From Streptomyces sp. D2-8 (GTDB lineage Bacteria > Actinomycetota > Actinomycetes > Streptomycetales > Streptomycetaceae): a stretch of 64,000 nt of DNA. The position numbers and the translations under genes were made by a program. Shown one piece after another: positions 57,695 through 64,000 of the stretch. Position 1 is the first letter of the stretch. Every line of letters begins with the position of its first letter. The notes below the pieces were generated by a model. The model ran no database searches. It was not told where the DNA came from and saw only the letters and a list, made by a program, of their open reading frames with translations. The stretch is taken from positions 1 through 64,000 of the forward strand of contig NZ_JAAHBP010000022.1 of assembly GCF_023184515.1 (NCBI RefSeq), written 5' to 3'.

Positions 57695-59332
57695 ATGAGA
57701 CCCCGCCCCACCCCCACCACGCCACGCCTGGCCACCGTGGCCGCCACCCTTCTCGCTCTCTTCCTGTCCTTCCTCGTCCTCACCCCGCCGGCCCAGGCCG
57801 CGCCCACCGGATTCCGGGTGCAGAACGGCCGCCTCCTGGAGGCCGACGGGAACGACTTCGTGATGCGTGGCGTCAACCACGCCCACACCTGGTACCCGAA
57901 CCAGACCGGCTCCTTCGCCCACATCAAGGCCAAGGGCGCCAACACCGTCCGCGTGGTCCTCGCCAGCGGCGACCGCTGGACGCGCAACGACACCTCCGAC
58001 GTGGCGAACGTCGTCGCCCAGTGCAAGCAGAACCGGCTGATCTGCGTCCTCGAGGTCCACGACACCACGGGGTACGGCGAGCAGAGCGGAGCGGCGACCC
58101 TCTCCCGTGCGGCCGACTACTGGATCAGCGTGCAGAGCGCCCTGGCCGGCCAGGAGGACTACGTCATCGTCAACATCGGCAACGAGCCGTACGGCAACAC
58201 CAACTACACGGCGTGGACGGCCGACACCAAGGCGGCCGTCCAGAAGCTGCGCAACGCCGGGTTCGACCACACGCTCATGGTCGACGCGCCCAACTGGGGC
58301 CAGGACTGGGCGTTCACGATGCGCGACAACGCCGCTTCGGTGTTCGCCTCCGACCCGGACGCCAACACGGTCTTCTCGATCCACATGTACGGCGTCTTCG
58401 ACACGGCAGCCGAGATCACCGACTACCTGAACCGGTTCGTCACGGCCAAACTCCCCATCGTCGTCGGCGAGTTCGGGCACGACCACTCGGACGGCAACCC
58501 CGACGAAGACACCATCCTGGCCGTGGCCCAGCAACTCCGGCTCGGCTACCTCGGCTGGTCGTGGAGCGGGAACGGCGGCGGGGTCGAGTACCTGGACATG
58601 GTCACGAACTTCGACCCCGACCAGCTCACCTCCTGGGGGCAGCGCCTCTTCAACGGCGCGAACGGCATCGCCGCCACCGCCAAGGAGGCCGCGATCTACT
58701 CCGGCAGCGGCGGTGACACGACTCCCCCGACCGCTCCCGGCACCCCGACCGCCTCCGGGGTGACCTCCTCCTCCGCCACCCTGACCTGGGCCGCCGCCTC
58801 CGACGCGACCGGCGTCACCGGCTACGACATCGTGCGGATCAGCGGCGGCACCGAGGCGGCCGTCACCACCAGCACGAGAACCACCGCCACCCTCACCGGC
58901 CTGTCCCCCGCCACCTCCCACACCTTCGCCGTCTATGCCCGCGACGCCGCCGGCAACCGCTCGCCCCGCTCGGGCACGGTGACGGTCACGACCTCCCCCG
59001 GCGGCTCACCGTCGTCCTGCGGTGTCGGCTACCGGGTGACGGGCAGCTGGTCCGGCGGCTTCCAGGGCGAGATCGTCCTCCGCAACACCGGCACGTCGGC
59101 GATCAACGGCTGGACGCTGCGCTGGACCTTCCCGGACAGCCAGCGCATCAGCAACCTGTGGGGCGGTAAGGCGACCCAGAGCGGCTCCGAGGTGAGCGTC
59201 GCGGCCGCCTCGTACACCGCGAACATCCCCCCGTCCGGCTCGGTCACCCTCGGCTTCACGGCCACCCGGTCGACCACGAACCCCAGCCCGACGGCCTTCA
59301 CCCTCAACGGCGCCGAGTGCTCCGTGAGCTGA
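57695..59332 (+). CDS. Secreted beta-mannanase, GH5-FnIII-CBM2
   Basis: This 545-residue exported endo-beta-1,4-mannanase has a signal peptide (residues 1 to about 36) and a GH5 domain (about 37-345) with acid/base Glu164 in IGNEPYG and nucleophile Glu259 in VGEFGHDH. MRGVNHAHTWYP and LASGDRW follow subfamily 8 mannanases. An FnIII domain (about 350-440) and a CBM2 (about 448-545) complete it. ATG 57695 follows GGAG. No CebR box is seen in the 128-base gap, so read-through from the esterase promoter or an unrecognised site is possible. Confidence 0.9.
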   Translation: MRPRPTPTTPRLATVAATLLALFLSFLVLTPPAQAAPTGFRVQNGRLLEADGNDFVMRGVNHAHTWYPNQTGSFAHIKAKGANTVRVVLASGDRWTRNDTSDVANVVAQCKQNRLICVLEVHDTTGYGEQSGAATLSRAADYWISVQSALAGQEDYVIVNIGNEPYGNTNYTAWTADTKAAVQKLRNAGFDHTLMVDAPNWGQDWAFTMRDNAASVFASDPDANTVFSIHMYGVFDTAAEITDYLNRFVTAKLPIVVGEFGHDHSDGNPDEDTILAVAQQLRLGYLGWSWSGNGGGVEYLDMVTNFDPDQLTSWGQRLFNGANGIAATAKEAAIYSGSGGDTTPPTAPGTPTASGVTSSSATLTWAAASDATGVTGYDIVRISGGTEAAVTTSTRTTATLTGLSPATSHTFAVYARDAAGNRSPRSGTVTVTTSPGGSPSSCGVGYRVTGSWSGGFQGEIVLRNTGTSAINGWTLRWTFPDSQRISNLWGGKATQSGSEVSVAAASYTANIPPSGSVTLGFTATRSTTNPSPTAFTLNGAECSVS

Positions 59333-59348
59333 CCACGCCGCCCGTGCG

Positions 59349-59385
59349 ACGGTGCCGCCGCGCTCCCGGCCCGGCGGCACCACCG
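59349..59385 (+). terminator. Terminator hairpin after the mannanase
   Basis: GGTGCCGCCG (59351-59360) pairs with CGGCGGCACC (59372-59381), extendable on both sides with one bulge, just downstream of the mannanase stop. Confidence 0.75.
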
Positions 59386-59540
59386 TTGATGTGAGCCGCG
59401 CTACACCCGCACAGGAGGCGGTTTACGCCGCCCCGCAGTGGTCAGGCGGCGGGGATGTCGCACCGGCACCCCACCGCCGTATCTCCGGCAAGACGCGTAT
59501 CCGCCCGTCCGGGTTCCCCGAACTCCGCGCGGGAGGCGTG

Positions 59541-60656
59541 ATGAGCGAGGACACCCTGCGCATGCGCGCGGTCGCGACCGGCGGGACGGAACGGAAAGCG
59601 CCGCCCGCGGCAGAACCTGCCGGCCGGCGGGACGCGTTCTTCGACAACGCCAAGTACCTGGCGATCGTGCTGGTGGCGATCGGGCACTCCTGGGAACCCC
59701 TGCGGGACGGCAGCCGGGCGGCGGGCGCGCTCTACATGGTCGTGTACGCCTTCCACATGCCGGCGTTCATCGTGATCTCCGGCTACTTCTCGCGCTCGTT
59801 CGACGCGGGCCCGGGGCGGCTCAGGCGACTGATCACCGGGCTCGCCGTGCCGTACGTCGTCTTCGAGACGGCGTACACCCTGTTCACCCGGTGGACCGAC
59901 CAGGAGCCGGACCGGCCGGTGAGCCTGCTGGACCCCCTCTACCTGACCTGGTTCCTGGCCGCCCTGTTCATCTGGCGGCTGACCACCCCGATCTGGCAGC
60001 GCGTGCGGTGGCCGCTGCCGATCGCCCTCGTCGTCGCGATGCTGGCGACGCTCTCGCCGTCCATCGGCAACGACCTCGATCTGCAGCGCACGCTGCAGTT
60101 CCTGCCGTACTTCGTCCTCGGTCTGCTGCTGCGGCCCGAGCACTTCCGCCTGGTGCGCCGGCGCGCGGCACGGATCCTCGCCGTACCGGTCTTCGCCGGC
60201 GCGCTCGCCGTGGCCTACTGGGCGGTGCCGCGGATGAGCGGCGCCTGGTTCTACCACCGCGACAGCGCCGAGGAGCTCGCCGCCCCCTCCTGGTACGGGC
60301 CCGTGATGACGCTGGTGACCTTCGGCTGCTCGATGGTCCTGGTCGCCTGCTTCCTCGCCTGGGTGCCCGGCCGCCGCGCCTGGTTCACCGCACTTGGCGC
60401 GGGCACGCTCTACGGCTACCTGCTGCACGGATTCGTCGCGCAGGGGTCCAAGTTCTGGGGCTGGTACGAGCCGGCGTGGGTGCACCGGCCCCTGGGCGAG
60501 ATCCTCGTGACGGTCGTCGCCGCGGTGCTCGTGACCGCGCTGTGCACCCCGCCGGTGCGGCGGGTGTTCCGCTGGGTGATCGAGCCCGACATGGCGTGGG
60601 CGTTCCGCCGGGACGCGCGCGATCAGGCGCGGGAGCGGAACGCCGTGCGCGCGTGA
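59541..60656 (+). CDS. Acyltransferase-3 family membrane protein
   Basis: This 371-residue polytopic protein has about ten hydrophobic helices and the acyltransferase-3 active-site pattern (RDAFFDNAKYLAIVLVAIGHSWEPL near residue 29, with the conserved His, and YAFHMPAFIVISGYFSR). Relatives add acetyl or succinyl groups to sugars of the envelope (OafA, fucose acetylase). ATG 59541 follows GGGAGG. It is convergent with the alpha-galactosidase gene and separated from it by a short hairpin. Confidence 0.87.
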   Translation: MSEDTLRMRAVATGGTERKAPPAAEPAGRRDAFFDNAKYLAIVLVAIGHSWEPLRDGSRAAGALYMVVYAFHMPAFIVISGYFSRSFDAGPGRLRRLITGLAVPYVVFETAYTLFTRWTDQEPDRPVSLLDPLYLTWFLAALFIWRLTTPIWQRVRWPLPIALVVAMLATLSPSIGNDLDLQRTLQFLPYFVLGLLLRPEHFRLVRRRAARILAVPVFAGALAVAYWAVPRMSGAWFYHRDSAEELAAPSWYGPVMTLVTFGCSMVLVACFLAWVPGRRAWFTALGAGTLYGYLLHGFVAQGSKFWGWYEPAWVHRPLGEILVTVVAAVLVTALCTPPVRRVFRWVIEPDMAWAFRRDARDQARERNAVRA

Positions 60657-60669
60657 GAGGCCCCTCTCA
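60654..60669. terminator. Compact bidirectional hairpin
   Basis: TGAGAGG (60654-60660) pairs with CCTCTCA (60663-60669) over a two-base loop, overlapping the stop codons of the convergent acyltransferase and alpha-galactosidase genes. Confidence 0.6.
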
Positions 60670-62799
60670 GAGTTCCTGACCGAGCCGGATGAGCAGCACC
60701 CCGGGCGTGCGCGGCACGGACACCGTGAGCGCCTCCCCGTCCCAGACGGCCCGGCCCGCCTCCGCCGACGACGGGTGCAGGACGTCCGCCCGGACGGTCC
60801 GGCCCGCCAGGTGCCGGACGGGGACGCGGAGTTCCGCCGGTCCGCCGCGCCGCCAGACGGAGAGGTACGCCGTGCCGTCGCCGGGGGTCCGCAGCCCCAG
60901 GGCCAGCCACTCGTCCGTCCAGCCGGGCAGGCCGAGCGGCCAGAACGGCAGGGTCCGGGCGAGATCCCCGCGGATCGACTTGTAGACGTCGACGGCGTCC
61001 CGGACGAGAGCGCGCTGGTGGTCCGACATGCGGTTCAGATGGCCGGAGAGGTGGATGCGGCCGAGGAGTGCCCCGCCGAGGGTCCAGGCGATCAGGTCGT
61101 CGTCGTACTCGGGCTGCGGGTAGGCCCAGACGGCGCCCTGCTCGGGCGGGACGGCGGTCGGTGCGGCGGCGGCGATGGGCGGGTAGCTCAGCGGGTCCTG
61201 CTGGTCGCTGGTGGACTGGAGCTGGGCCACGGCGAGGGTGGCGCCGTCCATGCGCATACCGCCGGAGGCGCAGTTCTCGACGACGAGGCCGGGGTGGCGG
61301 TCCAGGACTCCGGAGAGCCAGTCCAGGTAGGCCTGGGCGTGGCCGAGCAGGCCCGCTCCCGGTGCGAGGTCGCCGGGGGCCTGGGTACCGGGGTCGACGA
61401 CGATGTTGTAGTCCAGCTTCAGGTAGCCCACGCCCCAGTCGCCGGCGATCCGGTCGACCGTCCTGTCGAGGTGGGCGCGGGCGGCCGGATGCCGCAGGTC
61501 GAGCTGGTGGCGGCCCTGTTCGGTGAGGCGTACGCCGTCGCGCTGGAAGAACGCCTCGGGCGGCAGCTCGGCCGCGACGGGGCTGCGCACCCCGACGACC
61601 TCCGGCTCCAGCCACAGCCCGGGCACCATCCCGCGCTCCCGGATCCGGTCCAGGACGGCCTGGATGCCGCCGTCGGGGAAGCGGCGCGACGAGGGCTGCC
61701 ACGCGCCGACACTGTCCCACCAGCCGCGGGTGTCGTCGTCGTACCAGCCGGAGTCGATGCAGAAGTACTCGGCGCCGACGTCGGCGGCGGCGTCGATCAG
61801 CGGCAGCAGTCTGGCCGTGGTCGGGTCGCCCATGAGGGTGTTCATGTAGTCGTTGAAGACCACGGGGAGGGTGGTGTGGTCCGGGTGGGGGCGGCGGATC
61901 GCCCGGCGGTAGGAGGTGAGGGCGCCCACCGCGGCGTCGAGGTCCGGGCCGAGGGCCAGGGCGGCGGGGACGGCGGTGAACTCCTCGCCCGGTTCGAGAC
62001 GGATCCGCCACTGGTGCTCGGCATCCGTGGGGCCGTTCAGCGCCAGGTAGGTGCCGTGCGCGCGTTCACCGAGGTCCCAGCGCCAGCCGGCCGGGGACTC
62101 GACCTGCCACGCCCAGGCCCGGGCGCCGTCCCGCTCGGTCAGCGCGCCCATGGCCAGATGGCCGTCGGTGGGCCAGCTGCCGCGCCCGGTGAGGGCGAGG
62201 GCGGCCCGGCTGTCGTGCTCGTGGACGTCCGTGTTGATGTCGGCGACGCACGCGCGCAGCGGCTCGGTGTACCAACGGCATTCGGCGAGCCAGTCGTTGC
62301 GTGCCCGATGGACGTCGAGGGCGTCCGGGGCGGGCAGTCCGCCGAGCAGCAGGCTGCTGACGGACTGGACGACCAGCGGCTCGCGGCCGTCGTTGCGCAG
62401 CCGGACGCGGGAGCGCAGGACGGGCAGGCCGGCGGGTGAGCCGAGTTCGGCGAAGGCGGTCAACCCGGTGTCAGGGTCGTGGAGTTCGACGGTCAGTCGT
62501 TCCCAGCCGTCGCGGCTGCCGGTGCGGTGGGCGCGGTAGGCGAGCCGCGCGCCGAAGGCCGTGCCGGTGAAGCGGGGGCCGGACCAGCCGCTGCCGTGGC
62601 CGAGGGCGGTGAGTTCCACCAGCGGCAGCCCGGTCTGCGGGGCGGCTCGGCGGGCGTCGTCGGGGTGTGCCAGCCGGACCAGTCGCGGTGTCCCGTCGGC
62701 GGCGACGGCGAACCGGGCGTCGAGCGCCTCGTGCCCCCAAGTGAACTCGCCCTGCCGCCGGTTGGAGGCCATGTGCGCCGCATCCGCCGTGCCGGTCAA
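60667..62799 (-). CDS. Alpha-galactosidase (GH36)
   Basis: This 710-residue cytoplasmic GH36 enzyme has an N-terminal beta-supersandwich domain (about residues 10-300). The (beta/alpha)8 barrel follows with FCIDSGWYDDD, LWLEPEVVG, the nucleophile Asp463 in LKLDYN and the acid/base Asp518 in CASGGMRMDG. It releases galactose from alpha-galactosides such as melibiose, raffinose or galactomannan side chains. Strong GGAGGGGG upstream supports a TTG start at 62799; ATG 62772 is the alternative. It is divergent from a LacI gene that very likely controls it. Confidence 0.92.
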   Translation of the reverse strand: MTGTADAAHMASNRRQGEFTWGHEALDARFAVAADGTPRLVRLAHPDDARRAAPQTGLPLVELTALGHGSGWSGPRFTGTAFGARLAYRAHRTGSRDGWERLTVELHDPDTGLTAFAELGSPAGLPVLRSRVRLRNDGREPLVVQSVSSLLLGGLPAPDALDVHRARNDWLAECRWYTEPLRACVADINTDVHEHDSRAALALTGRGSWPTDGHLAMGALTERDGARAWAWQVESPAGWRWDLGERAHGTYLALNGPTDAEHQWRIRLEPGEEFTAVPAALALGPDLDAAVGALTSYRRAIRRPHPDHTTLPVVFNDYMNTLMGDPTTARLLPLIDAAADVGAEYFCIDSGWYDDDTRGWWDSVGAWQPSSRRFPDGGIQAVLDRIRERGMVPGLWLEPEVVGVRSPVAAELPPEAFFQRDGVRLTEQGRHQLDLRHPAARAHLDRTVDRIAGDWGVGYLKLDYNIVVDPGTQAPGDLAPGAGLLGHAQAYLDWLSGVLDRHPGLVVENCASGGMRMDGATLAVAQLQSTSDQQDPLSYPPIAAAAPTAVPPEQGAVWAYPQPEYDDDLIAWTLGGALLGRIHLSGHLNRMSDHQRALVRDAVDVYKSIRGDLARTLPFWPLGLPGWTDEWLALGLRTPGDGTAYLSVWRRGGPAELRVPVRHLAGRTVRADVLHPSSAEAGRAVWDGEALTVSVPRTPGVLLIRLGQEL

Positions 62800-62870
62800 G
62801 GTGCTCCCCCTCCTGGCCCCGCCCCGTTGCCGGGGAGCGGAGGTCCGCGTGAATCCCTCGTTACGGTCTC

Positions 62871-62899
62871 TTGACGACCCGAGTGTGACCGGTCACAAT
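62871..62899 (+). promoter_or_regulatory. Promoter of the LacI gene
   Basis: TTGACG (62871-62876) and CACAAT (62894-62899) have the ideal 17-base spacing. The -10 ends 6 bases before ATG 62906, so transcription should begin at the start codon, giving a leaderless message. No ribosome binding site is present. Confidence 0.7.
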
Positions 62900-62924
62900 C
62901 CTGGCATGAATGTGACCGGTCACA
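62884..62924. promoter_or_regulatory. Twin 14-base palindromic operators
   Basis: TGTGACCGGTCACA occurs twice, at 62884-62897 and 62911-62924, centre-to-centre 27 bases. The first overlaps the -10 of the LacI promoter; the second lies inside the coding region and encodes residues V-T-G-H after the start. Both lie in or beside the divergent promoter region shared with the alpha-galactosidase gene. Confidence 0.88.
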
Positions 62925-63949
62925 CAAGACGCCCGGCGAGCATCAGGGACGTCGCCACGGCCGCCGGGGTCTCGTACCAGACGGTCTCGCGGGTGATCAA
63001 CGGCCATCCCAGCGTCCGGCCGTCCACCCGGGAGCGGGTGCTCGCCGCCATCGAGGAGCTGGGCTTCCGGCGCAACGCCACCGCCCTCGCTCTGGCCAGC
63101 GGACGCACCCGCACCGTGACCGTGCTCACCGCGAACACCACCCACTACGGCTACGCCTCGATCCTTCAGGGCATCGAGGAGTCCGCCCGCGCCGCGTCCT
63201 ACGCCGTGGGGATCGGCGTGCTGGAATCCGCCGAGGACGCGGCCGTCGCCGCCGAGGTGCAGCGAGCGGCGGACACGGGCGGCGGGATCGTCGTGATCGC
63301 CTACGATCCGGCCGGTGTGCGGGCGCTGGGAGCCGTGCCCGCCGGGCTGCCGGTCGTGGGCGTGGTCGAGACCCCGGCGAGTCCGCCCGGCGGCGAGAGC
63401 CCCTGGGTGTGGACCGACGACCGCGAGGCCGCCTACCAGGCGACCCGCCATCTGCTCTCCCTGGGCCACCGGACCGTGCACTACGTCGCCATCCCCTCCA
63501 GCACCCGCCGCACCAGCGCCCGCACCAGCGGCTGGCGGCAGGCACTGAAGGAGGCAGGCGCCCCGGAACCCCGCCCGGTGCAGAGCAGTTGGGGACCGGC
63601 GGGCGGTCACGCGGCGGCGCTGGAGCTGGCGCGGGACCCTTCCGTCACCGCGATCCTGTGCGGCAACGACGACCTCGCGCTCGGCGTGCTCCGCGCCCTG
63701 CACGAGACGGGCCGCGCGGTGCCGGGCGAGGTCAGCGTGGCCGGGTTCGACGACGCCCCGCACTCCGCCTTCCTCACCCCGTCCCTGACGACCGTACGCC
63801 TGGACTTCACCGGCCTCGGCCGGGCCGCGTTCGCCCTGCTGCACGGCGCGCTGGAGGAGTCCGCACCGGTCGCCCCGCACCCCGTGTCCGTACCGGAACT
63901 GGTGGTGCGGGAGAGCTCGGGGCCGCCTCCACCTCCCACCCTCGAATGA
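62906..63949 (+). CDS. LacI family transcriptional regulator
   Basis: This 347-residue repressor has an N-terminal LacI HTH and hinge (about residues 10-65: SIRDVATAAGVSYQTVSRVINGHPSV and ALALASGRTRTV). A periplasmic-binding-protein-like sensor follows, with TDDREAAYQATRHLLSLGH, LCGNDDLALGVLRAL and SVAGFDDAPHSAFLTP. It probably binds galactose or an alpha-galactoside and controls the divergent GH36 gene and itself through twin palindromes, one in its own codons. ATG 62906 has no ribosome binding site and is predicted to be leaderless. Confidence 0.92.
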   Translation: MNVTGHTRRPASIRDVATAAGVSYQTVSRVINGHPSVRPSTRERVLAAIEELGFRRNATALALASGRTRTVTVLTANTTHYGYASILQGIEESARAASYAVGIGVLESAEDAAVAAEVQRAADTGGGIVVIAYDPAGVRALGAVPAGLPVVGVVETPASPPGGESPWVWTDDREAAYQATRHLLSLGHRTVHYVAIPSSTRRTSARTSGWRQALKEAGAPEPRPVQSSWGPAGGHAAALELARDPSVTAILCGNDDLALGVLRALHETGRAVPGEVSVAGFDDAPHSAFLTPSLTTVRLDFTGLGRAAFALLHGALEESAPVAPHPVSVPELVVRESSGPPPPPTLE

Positions 63950-64000
63950 ACAGCCCCTGAGAGCAGAGCAGTTGCGAGTCTCCTTCCTGAACCGAACCCC

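Overview
This window is a stretch of high-GC actinobacterial chromosome, almost certainly Streptomyces. The codons are strongly G/C-ending, GTG and TTG starts are frequent, GGAGG-type ribosome binding sites are common, and the gene families are typical of the genus: Rv1733c-like, TerD, CebR-controlled CBM2 enzymes, SHOCT, DUF4865, tripeptidyl-aminopeptidase-like hydrolases and RsbW-type ATP-binding proteins. All assignments come from reading the sequence; no database search was run. I saw no tRNA, rRNA, CRISPR array, intact insertion sequence or prophage.

Region 1 (1-12.6 kb): the tail of a DUF418-type membrane protein, an MHS-family transporter convergent with a GAF/PucR regulator and a 3-hydroxybutyrate dehydrogenase, a Nudix hydrolase, apolipoprotein N-acyltransferase (lnt), an O-antigen-ligase-like membrane protein, a small membrane protein, glutamate racemase (murI), an HpnB-like glycosyltransferase and a two-domain TerD protein. 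Region 2 (12.9-24.9 kb): a proline-rich small protein, a MOSC protein, an Rv1733c-like protein, an 811-residue beta-helix/AAA+ fusion, a membrane-embedded serine hydrolase, a DeoR regulator, an SRPBCC protein, a Cds1-like PLP enzyme, an anti-sigma-type ATPase and a truncated FtsX remnant beside a SHOCT gene. Region 3 (24.9-36.3 kb): TetR-DUF4865-phosphotriesterase-like unit, F420/FMN oxidase-like and beta-hydroxyacid-dehydrogenase-like genes, an AlkB-ROK pair overlapping by 4 nt, an rlmG-like methyltransferase, an amino-sugar divergon (SIS protein and class II aldolase against a DeoR regulator) and a GH15 glycosidase.

Region 4 (36.3-41.6 kb): a copper module in which a secreted His-rich protein diverges from copZ-copA, with two CsoR-type palindromes each lying between the -35 and -10 elements of a predicted promoter; then a methyltransferase, a PAP2 phosphatase and a tandemly duplicated terminator. 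Region 5 (41.6-48.2 kb): a tightly packed seven-gene sugar operon (Gfo/Idh/MocA dehydrogenase, PmoA-like protein, cupin, binding protein, two permeases, membrane protein) behind a promoter with a LacI-type operator. Region 6 (48.4-55.4 kb): a secreted aminopeptidase-like hydrolase, a hemerythrin protein, a frameshifted and 5'-truncated CASTOR/POLLUX-type channel remnant, a complete tctCBA tricarboxylate transporter and another truncated ORF. Region 7 (55.6-64 kb): a two-domain VOC protein, a CE3-like esterase with CBM2 behind a perfect CebR box, a GH5-like mannanase with FnIII and CBM2, an acyltransferase-3 membrane protein, and a GH36 alpha-galactosidase divergent from a LacI regulator whose apparently leaderless gene carries twin palindromic operators.

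Overall this is carbohydrate-scavenging and stress-defence territory: plant-polysaccharide enzymes, several sugar-type regulators of the DeoR, ROK and LacI families, copper efflux, and three decayed genes that mark sites of gene loss.
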